Shown one piece after another: positions 18,016-28,383 of a stretch of 54,607 nucleotides of DNA (its first letter is position 1; the number at the start of each line of letters is the position of its first letter). The DNA is from Geobacteraceae bacterium. GTDB lineage: Bacteria > Desulfobacterota > Desulfuromonadia > Geobacterales > Geobacteraceae. The stretch covers positions 1 through 54,607 of the forward strand of contig JANXYN010000027.1 in assembly GCA_025356035.1 (NCBI GenBank), in the 5' to 3' direction. Made by a program: the position numbers and the translations under genes. The notes under the pieces are model-generated. The model worked only from the letters and a program-made list of their open reading frames with translations, was not told where the DNA came from and did not search any database.

Positions 18016-19836
18016 TTGAATCAATTTTACAAAAACCTGGCGCTCTGGCTCGTTATTATCCTGATGATGGTCCTTTTGTTTAACGTCATGAAAGACCAGC
18101 ACCAAACCCAGGCTCCGCTCAGTTTCAGCGAGTTCCTCACGGCGGTTGACGCCGGCAAGGTTACTTCAGTGACTCTCCAGGGAAATGACATTACTGGGAC
18201 CTATGTTGATGGCAAGGAATTCAAATCCTATAAACCGGCAGATGCGCTCCTCTCTGACAAGCTCTACGGCAAAAATGTGAAAATCACCGCTACGCCCGAG
18301 GCGGAGAAGATTTCCTGGTTCTCCATATTCATTTCGCTGTTTCCGGTGATCTTGCTAGTGGGGATCTGGATCTTTGTCATGCGACAGATGCAGGGGGGGG
18401 GCGGCAAGGCGATGGCTTTTGGCAAGAGTCGCGCCAAGCTCCTCAATGAGACGGAAGGACGGATCACGTTCGATGACGTGGCCGGCGTGGAAGAGGCCAA
18501 GGAGGAACTGGAGGAGATCATCGCCTTCCTCAAGGACCCGAAGAAATTTACCAAGCTGGGGGGGCATATTCCGAAAGGGGTGCTGCTGGTAGGCTCTCCC
18601 GGGACCGGTAAGACTTTGCTGGCCAGGGCCATAGCTGGCGAGGCAGGGGTGCCGTTCTTCACTATTTCCGGCTCCGACTTCGTCGAGATGTTCGTAGGCG
18701 TAGGCGCCAGCCGGGTCCGTGACCTGTTTCTGCAGGGGAAAAAGAACGCCCCCTGCATCATCTTCATCGATGAAATCGATGCGGTCGGCCGGCATCGCGG
18801 CGCCGGCCTGGGCGGAGGCCATGACGAGCGGGAGCAGACCCTTAACCAGTTGCTGGTGGAGATGGACGGCTTCGAGTCGAACGAGGGGGTGATTCTGATC
18901 GCCGCCACCAACCGTCCTGACGTGCTTGATCCGGCTTTACTCCGTCCCGGCCGCTTTGACCGGCAAGTGGTGGTGTCGCGTCCAGACGTGAAGGGGCGGG
19001 AAGCCATTCTCAAGGTCCATACCAGAAAAACTCCCCTTGGTCCCGACGTGGAGCTGGCGTTTATTGCCCGGGGGACCCCTGGTTTCTCTGGGGCGGACCT
19101 GGCCAACGTGGTGAATGAGGCGGCCCTATTGGCAGCCCGTAAAGACAAGAGTATGGTCGAGATGGAAGACTTCGACAATGCCAAGGACAAGGTGCTGATG
19201 GGGGTGGAACGCCGCAGCATGGTCATTTCCGACGAAGAGAAAAAGAACACCGCCTATCACGAAGCCGGCCATACCTTGGTAGCCAAACTGATTCCCGGCA
19301 CCGATCCGGTGCACAAGGTCTCCATCATCCCGCGGGGCAGGGCGCTTGGCGTTACCATGCAGCTCCCGATCGAGGACAAGCACAGCTATTCTAAGGAGTT
19401 TCTCCTGAACAAGATTGCCGTGCTGATGGGGGGGCGAGCCGCCGAAGAGATCATCTTCAGCAGCAGGACTACTGGCGCGGGGAACGACATCGAACGGGCC
19501 ACCGAGATTGCCCGCAAGATGATCTGCGAGTGGGGGATGAGTGACAAGATGGGGCCGGTGAACTTTGGCAAGAAGGAGGAGCAGATCTTCCTCGGCCGGG
19601 AAATGGCTACCCACAAAAACTACAGCGAGGCGACCGCCGTGGAGATCGACACCGAGATCAGGCGCATTGTTGAGGACAATTACAAGCGGGCCCACGAGCT
19701 CATTGCCGATCGCATCGAGATCATGCACAAACTCTCCGAGGCGCTGATTGAAAAGGAGAGTCTGACCAGTTTCGAAGTCGATGAGATCATGGCAGGGCGG
19801 CAACTTGCCGCACCAATAGTGGTCCCTGCGGTGTAA
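18016..19836 (+). CDS. ftsH: ATP-dependent zinc metalloprotease FtsH
   Basis: Membrane-anchored AAA+ protease that degrades damaged membrane proteins and regulatory substrates. Two transmembrane helices (about 7-24 and 101-122) flank a small periplasmic domain. The AAA module has Walker A GSPGTGKT (193-200) and Walker [10 protein letters not shown]. The zinc site is HEAGH (415-419). The TTG at 18016 is chosen ([11 protein letters not shown], the usual family N terminus; GGGGGT upstream), giving 606 residues. An ATG four codons earlier lacks a ribosome site. The stop overlaps the folP start by one base. Confidence 0.95.
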   Translation: MNQFYKNLALWLVIILMMVLLFNVMKDQHQTQAPLSFSEFLTAVDAGKVTSVTLQGNDITGTYVDGKEFKSYKPADALLSDKLYGKNVKITATPEAEKISWFSIFISLFPVILLVGIWIFVMRQMQGGGGKAMAFGKSRAKLLNETEGRITFDDVAGVEEAKEELEEIIAFLKDPKKFTKLGGHIPKGVLLVGSPGTGKTLLARAIAGEAGVPFFTISGSDFVEMFVGVGASRVRDLFLQGKKNAPCIIFIDEIDAVGRHRGAGLGGGHDEREQTLNQLLVEMDGFESNEGVILIAATNRPDVLDPALLRPGRFDRQVVVSRPDVKGREAILKVHTRKTPLGPDVELAFIARGTPGFSGADLANVVNEAALLAARKDKSMVEMEDFDNAKDKVLMGVERRSMVISDEEKKNTAYHEAGHTLVAKLIPGTDPVHKVSIIPRGRALGVTMQLPIEDKHSYSKEFLLNKIAVLMGGRAAEEIIFSSRTTGAGNDIERATEIARKMICEWGMSDKMGPVNFGKKEEQIFLGREMATHKNYSEATAVEIDTEIRRIVEDNYKRAHELIADRIEIMHKLSEALIEKESLTSFEVDEIMAGRQLAAPIVVPAV

Positions 19837-20693
19837 TGACGAGATCTTCGCAGTTATGGGAGATCGGCAACCGCGCCCTTGATCTGTCCCTGCGTCCCTT
19901 GATCATGGGGATTCTTAATGTGACCCCCGATTCGTTTTCCGACGGCTCCCTGTTTCTTGATCCGCAGCGGGCAGTGGCCCGAGCCCTGGAGATGGAAGCT
20001 GAGGGGGCAGATATTATCGACATCGGGGGGGAAAGCACCCGCCCCAATGCAGCACCGGTTGATGAGGCTGAGGAGTTGCGGCGGGTGCTGCCGGTTCTGG
20101 AGAGGCTTGCCGGCCAGCTAAAAATCCCGGTATCCATTGATACCTACAAGGCGGCAGTGGCGGAAAGAGCCCTGGCAGCAGGGGCAGAGATCGTTAACGA
20201 CATCAGCGGCCTCACCTTTGACGAGCGGATGGGAGAGGTGGTTGCTGCGGCCAGGGCTGGTCTGGTCGTGATGCACACCCGGGGCACGCCTGCCGAGATG
20301 CAGAAGGAAACCGGCTATCGCTCGCTGATCGGTGAAATTACCCAGTCGCTGCGGGCTTCGCTGGCCAGGGCTGAATCTGCCGGGATTGCTGCAACGCGGG
20401 TGGTCATCGACCCCGGCATTGGCTTTGGCAAAAGTGTTGACGGCAACCTGGAAATATTAGCGCGGCTCCGGGAGTTTGCCGTGCTGGGGCGGCCGATCCT
20501 GATTGGTACTTCCCGCAAATCCTTTATTGGCAAGGTGCTTGGCAGAGAGGGGGGAGACCGCCTCTTTGGCACGGCGGCAACGGTAGCCGTAGCCCTGCTC
20601 AATGGGGCCTCTATTTTTCGGGTCCATGATGTGAGGGAGATGCGCGATCTGGTCGATATGACCCAGGCAATAGTGAAGCATGCTCCCCCGTAA
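19836..20693 (+). CDS. folP: Dihydropteroate synthase
   Basis: Condenses 6-hydroxymethyl-dihydropterin pyrophosphate with p-aminobenzoate in folate synthesis; it is the sulfonamide target. Both family signatures are visible: IMGILNVTPDSFSDGS near residue 25 and IDIGGESTRPNA near 65, with NDISG and the DPGIGFGKS loop later. The length of 285 residues is normal. It begins on the last base of the ftsH stop codon, so translation is coupled, and lies five bases before cdaA. Confidence 0.96.
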   Translation: MTRSSQLWEIGNRALDLSLRPLIMGILNVTPDSFSDGSLFLDPQRAVARALEMEAEGADIIDIGGESTRPNAAPVDEAEELRRVLPVLERLAGQLKIPVSIDTYKAAVAERALAAGAEIVNDISGLTFDERMGEVVAAARAGLVVMHTRGTPAEMQKETGYRSLIGEITQSLRASLARAESAGIAATRVVIDPGIGFGKSVDGNLEILARLREFAVLGRPILIGTSRKSFIGKVLGREGGDRLFGTAATVAVALLNGASIFRVHDVREMRDLVDMTQAIVKHAPP

Positions 20694-20698
20694 AGGCG

Positions 20699-21472
20699 AT
20701 GATGTCTCTATTTCACGATCTACAATGGCTGGATCTGCTGGATATTGCAATTGTCGCCTTTCTTATTTATCGACTCGTCCTGCTGATCAAAAATGCCATG
20801 GCGGTCCGGATCCTGCTCGGCATCGTCATCGCACTCATCGTTTTTACCGGCGCCCAGTTGCTGGGGCTGTCGACCTTATCCTGGATTGTTGGCAATCTGC
20901 TCGGTTCGCTGGTGGTGGTGCTGGCCATCATCTTCCAGCATGACATCCGACGGGTGCTCCTCACCATAGGCCGGAAAGGGTTGAACAGGTCCCGGGGCGC
21001 AGCGGAAGTTACCGAGCTCATTGAAGAGCTCGCCGATGCCGTGGAATCCCTCGTGAACAAGAAAATCGGCGCACTGCTGGTAATCGAAAGGGATACGGGT
21101 GTTGACGATTTTATCGAGGTTGGCACCGAGATCGATGCCAAGGTTACCAGTGAGCTGATTAACTCGATATTCCTCCCCTATTCCCCCATTCACGACGGTG
21201 CGGTTATCATCCAGAAGGGGAAGTTGACCAAGGCGGGCTGTTTTCTCCCCCTATCAGCGAATCCCGAAATTAGCAAAGCTCTGGGGACTAGGCATCGGGC
21301 TGCTATCGGTCTGACCGAGCAGGTGGACGCCGTGGTGCTGGTGGTTTCCGAGGAAACCGGCCGAATTTCCCTGGTGGTCGGTGGCAGGATTACTCCTGAA
21401 CTTGACCTGGTTTCGCTGCGTAAGTTGCTCAAGAAGCTTCTGGAGAGTCAACACCAACGGTGGTTGAAGTGA
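20699..21472 (+). CDS. cdaA: Diadenylate cyclase CdaA (c-di-AMP synthase)
   Basis: Makes cyclic di-AMP from two ATP at the membrane. Three predicted transmembrane helices (about 14-30, 36-55, 60-79) precede a DisA_N cyclase domain. Both catalytic motifs are intact: DGA (166-168, in HDGAVI) and RHR (198-200, in GTRHRAA). Two ATG codons are adjacent (20699 and 20702); the second is better spaced from AAAGG. The gene is followed by cdaR and glmM, the arrangement best known from Firmicutes. Expected roles are turgor, potassium balance and coordination with wall synthesis; these are inferred from family knowledge. Confidence 0.95.
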   Translation: MMSLFHDLQWLDLLDIAIVAFLIYRLVLLIKNAMAVRILLGIVIALIVFTGAQLLGLSTLSWIVGNLLGSLVVVLAIIFQHDIRRVLLTIGRKGLNRSRGAAEVTELIEELADAVESLVNKKIGALLVIERDTGVDDFIEVGTEIDAKVTSELINSIFLPYSPIHDGAVIIQKGKLTKAGCFLPLSANPEISKALGTRHRAAIGLTEQVDAVVLVVSEETGRISLVVGGRITPELDLVSLRKLLKKLLESQHQRWLK

Positions 21473-21852
21473 CGATACCTGAAAGGCTCACCAGAAACCT
21501 GTTGGTCAAGGTGCTGGCACTACTGCTGGCTTGTGCTCTCTGGTTTTACGTAACCGGCGGCAGAGTGGCAGAAAAAGAGCTGACGGTACCGCTGGCAGTA
21601 AAGGATCTGCCGGCGGGCTTCGTTGTCGCAGAAAGTTACCCGGCAACGATAATGGTGTCCGTGGTTGGCCCGCGCCTCCTGCTGAGCCAGCTACGTTCCG
21701 AGCAGTTGCGGCTGGAACTGGAGCTACAGGGGCTCAGAGAAGGAACGGCGCTCTTCACCGGTTTCGAGCATAAGATCCAGCTCCCGGTAGGCCTGCATAT
21801 TACGCGGGTATCCCCGGCCACCATTGAGCTCAGGTTGATTCGGAATCGTTGA
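21469..21852 (+). CDS. cdaR: CdaR/YbbR-domain protein, putative CdaA regulator
   Basis: An N-terminal transmembrane segment (about 10-27, VKVLALLLACALWFYVTGG) is followed by a single YbbR domain facing outward. The protein is short (127 residues from the GTG at 21469, or 130 from the GTG at 21460); Firmicute CdaR usually has several YbbR repeats. The GTGA overlap with the cdaA stop favours 21469 and shows coupling. In other bacteria CdaR binds CdaA and alters its activity, so the same is inferred here. Confidence 0.85.
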   Translation: MTIPERLTRNLLVKVLALLLACALWFYVTGGRVAEKELTVPLAVKDLPAGFVVAESYPATIMVSVVGPRLLLSQLRSEQLRLELELQGLREGTALFTGFEHKIQLPVGLHITRVSPATIELRLIRNR

Positions 21853-21937
21853 TGGCAGTTGCTTAGTTTTACGTATATCTTCATGGCAGTTCTGACACTG
21901 CTGTCTGGTTAATTATTCAGGTTAAGGAGTTGCAGGG

Positions 21938-23293
21938 ATGAAAAAACTGTTTGGAACCGATGGGGTGCGCGGGGTGGCGAATGTTTATCCCATGACTACC
22001 GAGATGGCCATGCAGCTTGGCAGGGCTGCTGCCTATATCTTTAAGAACGGCCATCGGCGGCACCGTATTGTGATTGGCAAGGATACCCGTATTTCCGGCT
22101 ACATGATCGAAAACGCCCTGGCGGCAGGAATCTGCTCCATGGGGGTGGATGTGTTGCTGGTGGGACCGCTCCCTACGCCGGGGATTGCCAATATTACTTC
22201 TTCTATGCGTGCCGATGCCGGGGTGGTTATCTCCGCCTCGCACAACGCCTTTCAGGACAACGGCATCAAGTTTTTTTCCCGGGACGGTTTCAAGCTTCCT
22301 GACGAGATGGAACTGAAGATCGAGGAGCTGATCTTTTCGAAGAAGATCGATTCGCTTCGACCGGTGGCCACCGAAGTGGGGAAGGCTTACCGGATTGACG
22401 ATGCGGTCGGGCGCTACGTGGTGTTTCTCAAGAGTAGTTTCCCCAAGGAGCTCGACCTGGCCGGCATGAAGATTGTCCTCGACTGCGCCAACGGGGCTGC
22501 CTATAAGGTGGCGCCGGCGGTGCTAGAAGAACTTGGGGCGGAGGTGATTCTGCTGGGGGCAAAGCCGAACGGGACAAATATCAATGCTGGCTGCGGTTCC
22601 CTCCACCCGGAGGTGATCAGTGAGGCGGTCAAGGAACACCGGGCAGATCTCGGCATTGCTCTCGATGGCGACGCGGACCGGGTCATTTTTGTCGATGAGT
22701 TTGGCAATGAAGTTGACGGTGACCATATCATGGCCATCTGTGCCACCGATATGCTGAAACAGAAGAAGCTGCGCAAGGGCACCCTAGTGTCGACGGTTAT
22801 GAGCAACATGGGGCTCGACATTGCGCTAAAGAAGGCTGGTGGTAAAGTTATCAAGACTGCCGTTGGCGACCGTTACGTGGTGGAGGAAATGCGCAAGGGT
22901 GGGTATAACCTTGGCGGCGAACAGTCGGGGCATATGATTTTCCTCGATTACAGCACCACCGGTGACGGCGTGCAGTCTGCTCTGCAGGTGTTGGCAGTCA
23001 TGCGGCGGACGGGGAAGACCCTTTCCGAGCTGGCAGAGGTGATGATTCCGTTGCCCCAGGTGCTGGTCAACGTCAGGGTGGCAGAAAAAAAGGATATTCT
23101 CATCATTCCCGAAATCGCCCGGCTGATCAAGGGGATCGAGGAGAAGCTGCAGGATGAAGGACGGATCCTGATCCGTTATTCCGGAACCGAACCGTTGTTG
23201 CGCATCATGCTCGAAGGGCAGGACAAGTACCAGATCACGGCTTTCGCCAAGGAGATTGCCGATTTGGTGGAGAAGAAGCTCGGGGGGAAATGA
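21938..23293 (+). CDS. glmM: Phosphoglucosamine mutase
   Basis: Converts glucosamine-6-phosphate to glucosamine-1-phosphate, the precursor of UDP-GlcNAc for peptidoglycan and LPS. The active-site serine is S101 in SASHN. The magnesium site DGDADR is at 243-248, and the phosphate loop [12 protein letters not shown] is near the C terminus. The length of 451 residues is normal. It lies 85 bases after cdaR, and no convincing promoter is seen between. In other bacteria CdaA binds and is inhibited by GlmM, which makes this order meaningful. Confidence 0.96.
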   Translation: MKKLFGTDGVRGVANVYPMTTEMAMQLGRAAAYIFKNGHRRHRIVIGKDTRISGYMIENALAAGICSMGVDVLLVGPLPTPGIANITSSMRADAGVVISASHNAFQDNGIKFFSRDGFKLPDEMELKIEELIFSKKIDSLRPVATEVGKAYRIDDAVGRYVVFLKSSFPKELDLAGMKIVLDCANGAAYKVAPAVLEELGAEVILLGAKPNGTNINAGCGSLHPEVISEAVKEHRADLGIALDGDADRVIFVDEFGNEVDGDHIMAICATDMLKQKKLRKGTLVSTVMSNMGLDIALKKAGGKVIKTAVGDRYVVEEMRKGGYNLGGEQSGHMIFLDYSTTGDGVQSALQVLAVMRRTGKTLSELAEVMIPLPQVLVNVRVAEKKDILIIPEIARLIKGIEEKLQDEGRILIRYSGTEPLLRIMLEGQDKYQITAFAKEIADLVEKKLGGK

Positions 23294-23295
23294 CC

Positions 23296-24024
23296 ATGGC
23301 CAAGCTGGGGGTTAATATCGACCATGTTGCCACCATCCGCCAGGCCAGGGGTGGGGCGGAGCCAGATCCAGTGGCTGCTGCGGCCATTGCCGAGCTGGCC
23401 GGAGCAGATGGCATCACTATTCATCTTCGCGAGGACCGGCGACACATTCAGGACCGTGATCTGCGACTGTTGCGCCAGACGGTCAAGACCCGTCTGAACT
23501 TGGAAATGGCTGCCACGGAGGAGATGGTGGCCATCGCCATGGCGGTAAAACCGGATATGTGTACTCTGGTGCCGGAAAAGCGCCAGGAGCTCACCACTGA
23601 GGGTGGGCTGGACGTGCAGCTTCTGCTGAAAACCATCGCAGAAGCGATTGCTAAGCTTAAGGACAGCGGCATAGTCGTCAGTCTCTTTATCGATCCCGAT
23701 CCTGACCAGGTCAAGGCGGCCAACAAGGCCGGCGCTGACTTTGTGGAAATTCATACCGGTGCATTTGCCGAGGCAACTGGCGAGAAGCGCCAGCGGGAAG
23801 AACTGCAAAAGATCGAGAACGCCATCAAGCTCGCGGCTAAGCTCGGTCTTGGGGTAAATGCCGGCCATGGTCTGAATTATAGCAACATCAAACGGCTGGT
23901 TCGCCTCGGCGGGATCGAGGAGTTCAATATCGGCCATGCCATTATTTCCAGGGCGGTGCTGGTTGGTCTTGACCGGGCGGTGCGAGAGATGGTGGATCTG
24001 CTAAGCGCCGTTGAGGCCAGATGA
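23296..24024 (+). CDS. pdxJ: Pyridoxine 5'-phosphate synthase
   Basis: Joins 1-deoxyxylulose-5-phosphate and 3-amino-2-oxopropyl phosphate in the DXP-dependent vitamin B6 route. The N terminus [17 protein letters not shown] and the later [12 protein letters not shown] and EFNIGHAII segments are diagnostic. I choose ATG 23296 because the GGGGGG tract lies eight bases before it; the ATG at 23290, which overlaps the glmM stop, is too close. This gives 242 residues. The end overlaps acpS as ATGA. Confidence 0.95.
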   Translation: MAKLGVNIDHVATIRQARGGAEPDPVAAAAIAELAGADGITIHLREDRRHIQDRDLRLLRQTVKTRLNLEMAATEEMVAIAMAVKPDMCTLVPEKRQELTTEGGLDVQLLLKTIAEAIAKLKDSGIVVSLFIDPDPDQVKAANKAGADFVEIHTGAFAEATGEKRQREELQKIENAIKLAAKLGLGVNAGHGLNYSNIKRLVRLGGIEEFNIGHAIISRAVLVGLDRAVREMVDLLSAVEAR

Positions 24025-24401
24025 TCTTCGGCACCGGCGTAGACATAGTAGCGATCTCCCGGTTTGAGCGCTTTGTTCGGGAAGGTAACGATGCCCTGTT
24101 CAGGCGGCTCTTTACCCAGGCTGAGATCGCTTACTGTGCCGGCAAAAGGCGTAGCGCCCAGCACTATGCACTCCGTTTTGCCGCCAAGGAGGCCTTTTTG
24201 AAAGCTTGCGGCATGGGGCTGCGCGAGGGGTTGTCCTGGCAGGATATCGAGGTGGTGAACGATCCCCTGGGCAAGCCGGAACTGCACCTGTCGGGCGCGG
24301 CGCAGAAACTGTTTTGCGAGATGGAGCTGGCAAAGAGCTTTGTTTCCCTCTCCCATGACGGTGATTATGCCGTGGCGCTGGTGGTGTTGGAGCGTCAATG
24401 A
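24021..24401 (+). CDS. acpS: Holo-[acyl-carrier-protein] synthase
   Basis: Transfers 4'-phosphopantetheine from CoA to acyl carrier protein. The magnesium-binding GTGVDIV motif is at residues 4-10, and [11 protein letters not shown] near residue 53 is the second signature. The length of 126 residues is normal. It is coupled by ATGA overlaps to pdxJ before it and nnr after it; pdxJ-acpS is a common pair in proteobacteria. Confidence 0.95.
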   Translation: MIFGTGVDIVAISRFERFVREGNDALFRRLFTQAEIAYCAGKRRSAQHYALRFAAKEAFLKACGMGLREGLSWQDIEVVNDPLGKPELHLSGAAQKLFCEMELAKSFVSLSHDGDYAVALVVLERQ

Positions 24402-25942
24402 AAGTTGTCAGTGCAGAAACCATGCAGGCCATCGACCGGCGCGTTATTGGAGAATTCGGCGTGGCTGGCCTCACCCTGATGGAAAATGCCGGGCGTGGCT
24501 GTGCCGAAGCAATTGTCGCCGAATTCGGCCGAGAGGTGCGGTCTAAAGCGGTTATTGTTGCAGGAAAGGGGAATAATGGCGGAGATGGTTTCGTCATTGC
24601 CCGGTTGCTGCAGCAGCAAGGGTGGGAGGTAAAGGTCTTTGTGCTGGCGGGGCGTGGGGAGATCAGCGGTGATGCGGCCGTAAATCTTGACCGGCTGGCG
24701 AGTGCATCGGTTATTTTCTGCCCCGCTACGGGAGGGCTTGCCTGTTACAGCGCAGATTTAGCGGGGGCGTCAGTCATTGTCGATGCTCTGTTCGGCACTG
24801 GCCTCAACAGTGAAGTCAAGGGGGCCTATGCAGAGGCTGTTGCTCTGGTTAACGGCGCAGGCCGGCCGGTGGTCGCAGTAGATATCGCCTCCGGCATCGA
24901 TGCCAGCTCCGGTCGACTGCTTGGAATAGCGGTCAAAGCGGATCTGACCGTGACCTTCGGTCTGGCCAAGTTTGGCCAAGTGTTATACCCAGGCGCCGAA
25001 TATACTGGGCGGCTCAAGGTCGTGGAGATCGGTATTCCCGCCGAGGTCACTGTGGCGGCCCAAGGAGGTGAATTTCTCGACGTAGAGACGGTCAGCTCTT
25101 TGCTGAAAAGTCGGCAACGGAGCGCGCACAAGGGCGAGTTCGGCCACTGCCTGCTGGTAGCGGGTTCGACCGGCAAGACAGGCGCTGCTGCCATGGCCGC
25201 CAACAGTGCGGTGCGCGCCGGTGCTGGACTTGTTACTTTGGCGGTCCCCGCCAGCCTCAATGCCATTCTGGAAGTGAAAGTCACCGAGGCGATGACCCTG
25301 CCGTTGGTGGATCTGGAAAAGGGATATCTCTGCTGCCATGCCCATGACCAGCTGACCATGGCGTTGAGCGGTAAGGCAGCGATTGCCATCGGTCCCGGCC
25401 TTTCCTGGAACCCTGAGACTGCTGATCTGGTGCGCCGGCTTGTGACGGAGATTTCGCTGCCGCTGGTGATTGACGCAGACGGGCTTAACGCCGTTGCCGA
25501 AGATATCTCGGTATTGCAGCGGAAACAGTCGGCCAGCGTCGTCCTCACTCCACATCCCGGGGAGATGGCCCGGCTTACCGGTCTCACCACTGCTGCGGTG
25601 GAGGCTGACCGCCTCGGGGTGGCCCGCGAGTTTGCTGGACGCTACGGGGTTTACCTGGTGTTGAAGGGGGCGCGCACCATTGTTGCCACGCCGGCGGGGG
25701 AGCTCTCCATTAATGGCAGCGGCAACCCTGGTATGGCCTCCGGTGGCATGGGGGATGTGCTGACCGGGTTGTTGGTGGCGCTCCTCGGTCAGGGATATCC
25801 ACCTGACGTAGCTTGTCGCCTTGGGGTTTTTCTCCATGGGCTCGCCGCTGACCTTGTGGCAGCCGACAAGGGGGAAATCGGTATTTCGGCGGTGGATGTG
25901 CAAGAGCGGCTGCCGTACGCGTTTAAAAAACTTATGGGCTAA
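24398..25942 (+). CDS. nnr: Bifunctional NAD(P)H-hydrate epimerase / ADP-dependent NAD(P)H-hydrate dehydratase
   Basis: Repairs damaged, hydrated NAD(P)H. The N-terminal YjeF_N epimerase domain (about 1-215) has [16 protein letters not shown]. The C-terminal ribokinase-like dehydratase domain (about 225-510) has the [18 protein letters not shown] loop. The fused length of 514 residues is typical. The ATGA overlap couples it to acpS. The stop codon is itself part of a heptamer-period repeat patch (25937-25964). Confidence 0.95.
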   Translation: MKVVSAETMQAIDRRVIGEFGVAGLTLMENAGRGCAEAIVAEFGREVRSKAVIVAGKGNNGGDGFVIARLLQQQGWEVKVFVLAGRGEISGDAAVNLDRLASASVIFCPATGGLACYSADLAGASVIVDALFGTGLNSEVKGAYAEAVALVNGAGRPVVAVDIASGIDASSGRLLGIAVKADLTVTFGLAKFGQVLYPGAEYTGRLKVVEIGIPAEVTVAAQGGEFLDVETVSSLLKSRQRSAHKGEFGHCLLVAGSTGKTGAAAMAANSAVRAGAGLVTLAVPASLNAILEVKVTEAMTLPLVDLEKGYLCCHAHDQLTMALSGKAAIAIGPGLSWNPETADLVRRLVTEISLPLVIDADGLNAVAEDISVLQRKQSASVVLTPHPGEMARLTGLTTAAVEADRLGVAREFAGRYGVYLVLKGARTIVATPAGELSINGSGNPGMASGGMGDVLTGLLVALLGQGYPPDVACRLGVFLHGLAADLVAADKGEIGISAVDVQERLPYAFKKLMG

Positions 25943-25964
25943 GGGCAAAAGTCTAAGGGAAAAG
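25937..25964. repeat. Heptamer-period patch at the nnr stop codon
   Basis: Four seven-base units in a row: GGCTAAG, GGCAAAA, GTCTAAG, GGAAAAG. The first contains the nnr TAA. The units resemble those in the right arm, read as its complement, of the repeat at 1525-1601, but here there is no second arm. Confidence 0.5.
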
Positions 25965-26013
25965 CAGGTGATTTACCGGTGCCTTTTGCAAGTTTCTATC
26001 GAGAGGGGTTATT

Positions 26014-26463
26014 ATGCTGACAGTTGGCGAAATCATGACGAAAGAAGTGATCACGGTAAAGAAAGCCACCACCATCCGCGAGCTTGCCGCGCTTATTACC
26101 AAGCACCGTATCGGCAGCGCCCCGGTGGTTGATGACCAGGGGAACCTGATCGGCATCGTCACTGAATCGGATTTGATCGAGCAGGACAAGAGTCTGCACA
26201 TTCCGACGGTCATTTCCCTGTTTGATTGGGTGATCTACCTGGAGAGCGACAAGAAGTTCGAGAAGGAACTAAAGAAGGTGACCGGTCAGACCGTGGCCGA
26301 TATTTACACGGAGCAGGTCGAAACCGTTACCCCGACCACGCCGGTGAACGAAGTGGCTGATCTGATGAGCCGCAAGAAGATCCATACCTTGCCTGTTGTG
26401 GCAGGGAATAAGCTGGTAGGGATCGTTTCCCGCATCGACCTGATCAAGACGATGATTACCTAG
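26014..26463 (+). CDS. CBS-domain pair protein
   Basis: A 149-residue protein made of two CBS motifs (about 1-62 and 90-148), each with the strand-turn pattern APVVDDQGNLIGIVTESDL and LPVVAGNKLVGIVSRIDL. Such tandem pairs bind adenine nucleotides (AMP, ATP, SAM) and act as sensors. No catalytic domain is attached, so the partner is unknown. GAGAGGGG precedes the ATG. It lies between nnr and tsaE on the same strand. Confidence 0.85.
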   Translation: MLTVGEIMTKEVITVKKATTIRELAALITKHRIGSAPVVDDQGNLIGIVTESDLIEQDKSLHIPTVISLFDWVIYLESDKKFEKELKKVTGQTVADIYTEQVETVTPTTPVNEVADLMSRKKIHTLPVVAGNKLVGIVSRIDLIKTMIT

Positions 26464-26479
26464 GCTGTCGGTGCGAACG

Positions 26480-26941
26480 ATGGTTACCAACAGTGTGGTG
26501 GAGACGCTGACCCTCGGCGAGCGGCTTGGCAGGCTCCTTGCCCCCGGCGATTTTGTCGCGCTGGTGGGCGAACTGGGCGCCGGTAAAACCCATTTTGTCC
26601 AGGGAGTTGCACGGGGGCTCGGCATTGATCCGGCAGTTCCGGTCACCAGCCCCACCTATACCTTGCTTCATGAATATCGAGGCCGGATTCCCCTCTACCA
26701 TTTTGACCTCTATCGGCTTGGTGGTGTTGACGACATTCTAGAACTCGGTTTTGTCGAATATTTTTATGGCGACGGCGCCTGTCTGGTGGAGTGGGCGGAG
26801 CGGCTCGGCAACGAGCTTCCCCCGGAACAGTTGACGATTTTTCTGACGCATCGCGGTGATGACGCCCGCGACATTGTGTTTGAGCCACATGGTGCAAGAT
26901 ATGTGGAGCTGCTGGAGCGGCTCCTCTCCGCCACCGGGTGA
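26480..26941 (+). CDS. tsaE: tRNA threonylcarbamoyladenosine biosynthesis ATPase TsaE
   Basis: Small P-loop ATPase needed with TsaB, TsaC and TsaD to make t6A37 in tRNAs reading ANN codons. The Walker A GELGAGKTHF is near residue 33, followed by SPTYTLLHEY and HFDLYRL, which are family signatures. Start choice is uncertain: ATG 26480 gives 153 residues and a GTG at 26471 would add three. TsaB, C and D are not in the window. Confidence 0.93.
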   Translation: MVTNSVVETLTLGERLGRLLAPGDFVALVGELGAGKTHFVQGVARGLGIDPAVPVTSPTYTLLHEYRGRIPLYHFDLYRLGGVDDILELGFVEYFYGDGACLVEWAERLGNELPPEQLTIFLTHRGDDARDIVFEPHGARYVELLERLLSATG

Positions 26942-26949
26942 AAAATGTT

Positions 26950-26978
26950 TTGACCCTGACGTGGATTCTTGCTATTAA
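26950..26978 (+). promoter_or_regulatory. Candidate sigma-70 promoter of lysC
   Basis: TTGACC (26950-26955), a 17-base spacer and TATTAA (26973-26978). It starts nine bases past the tsaE stop and gives a leader of about 75 bases before lysC. No lysine riboswitch structure was recognised in that leader. Confidence 0.6.
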
Positions 26979-27058
26979 GGAGCGGTAAAAAAACGTTTCT
27001 AAGATGCTGCGGATAAATTATTGGTATCATTCTTTGTGACAAAAGGAGGAATCGTTAA

Positions 27059-28291
27059 ATGGCCCTGGTAGTTCAAAAATACGGCGGCACCTCGATGGGA
27101 ACAGTGGAGCGGATAAAGAACGTTGCCAAAAGGGTCGCCAAAACCTATGATGCCGGCAACGACATGGTGGTGGTGGTGTCGGCCATGTCTGGCGAGACCA
27201 ACAAGCTGGTGGCGCTCGCCAACGAAACCTGTGAATTCCCGGACAACCGTGAGTACGATGTGCTGGTTGCTTCCGGCGAACAGGTCTCCATCGCCCTGTT
27301 GGCCATGTGTCTGAAAGCCATGGGGTATAAGGCAAAGTCCTATCATGGCTGGCAGGTGCCGATTCTTACCGACAATGCATACAGCAAGGCGCGGATCGAG
27401 AAGATTGATGATACCAAGATGCGGGCCGACTTAAATGATGGCACCATTGTCATCGTTGCCGGCTTCCAGGGGGTGGACAAGGATGGCAATGTGACCACCC
27501 TCGGCCGTGGTGGCTCGGATACCTCGGCAGTGGCGCTGGCGGCGGCGTTGAAGGCCGATGTCTGCGAAATTTATACCGATGTGGACGGGGTCTACACCAC
27601 CGATCCGAACATCTGCACTGATGCGCGCAAGATCGAGAAGATTTCCTATGACGAGATGCTGGAGCTGGCCAGCCTGGGGGCGAAGGTGCTGCAGATCCGC
27701 TCGGTGGAATTTGCCAAGAAGTACAGCGTCGATGTGCACGTGCGCTCGAGTTTTAATGATAATCAGGGAACCATGGTTACCAAGGAGGATAAGGATATGG
27801 AAGCAATTCTCGTTTCAGGGATAGCGTACGACAAGAACGAAGCCAAGATCGCGGTGATGAATGTGCCCGACAAGCCGGGGATTGCCGCCAAGATCCTGTC
27901 GGCCCTGTCCGATGCCAATATTTCGGTCGATATGATCGTGCAGAACGTAAGCGAAGCCGGTTTCACCGATTTCACCTTCACCGTCACCAAGGCCGATTTC
28001 AAAAAGGCGCTCGCCATTACCAGAGAGACCGCCAAAGAGATCAGTGCCAAGGATGTGGTGACCGATGAAAATATCAGCAAGATCTCCATCGTCGGCCTCG
28101 GAATGCGGAGCCACGCCGGCGTCGCCACCAAAATGTTCCAGACCTTGGCCCGGGAGGGGATCAATATCCAGATGATCTCCACCTCTGAGATCAAGATCTC
28201 GGTGGTGATTGACGCCAAGTACACCGAACTGGCGGTGCGGGTCCTGCACGAAGCATTTGGCTTGTCCGGCAAGGGTGTAAAGGTCGCATAG
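27059..28291 (+). CDS. lysC: Aspartate kinase
   Basis: Phosphorylates aspartate, the first step to lysine, threonine, methionine and diaminopimelate. The N terminus [11 protein letters not shown] is the kinase signature. The amino-acid kinase domain spans about 1-235, and two ACT domains follow (about 260-410), so feedback control by end products is expected. The length of 410 residues fits the monofunctional class with tandem ACT domains. A near-perfect AAAAGGAGG ribosome site precedes the ATG. A repeat patch (28301-28366) separates it from cimA. Confidence 0.96.
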   Translation: MALVVQKYGGTSMGTVERIKNVAKRVAKTYDAGNDMVVVVSAMSGETNKLVALANETCEFPDNREYDVLVASGEQVSIALLAMCLKAMGYKAKSYHGWQVPILTDNAYSKARIEKIDDTKMRADLNDGTIVIVAGFQGVDKDGNVTTLGRGGSDTSAVALAAALKADVCEIYTDVDGVYTTDPNICTDARKIEKISYDEMLELASLGAKVLQIRSVEFAKKYSVDVHVRSSFNDNQGTMVTKEDKDMEAILVSGIAYDKNEAKIAVMNVPDKPGIAAKILSALSDANISVDMIVQNVSEAGFTDFTFTVTKADFKKALAITRETAKEISAKDVVTDENISKISIVGLGMRSHAGVATKMFQTLAREGINIQMISTSEIKISVVIDAKYTELAVRVLHEAFGLSGKGVKVA

Positions 28292-28300
28292 CGTTCGGCA

Positions 28301-28366
28301 GGGCGGAAGTACGGAAGTGCGGAAGTTGGTTCTCCCTCCGCGCTTCCGCACTTCAGACTTCCGCTC
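28301..28366. repeat. Inverted repeat built of octamer units between lysC and cimA
   Basis: The left arm contains CGGAAGTA, CGGAAGTG, CGGAAGTT in tandem. The right arm, CTTCCGCACTTCAGACTTCC (28343-28362), is its approximate complement with one indel, giving a long stem of about 24 bases. The design matches the patch at 1525-1601 although the words differ. Confidence 0.75.
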
Positions 28367-28383
28367 TAACTAAGGTGAGAAAT

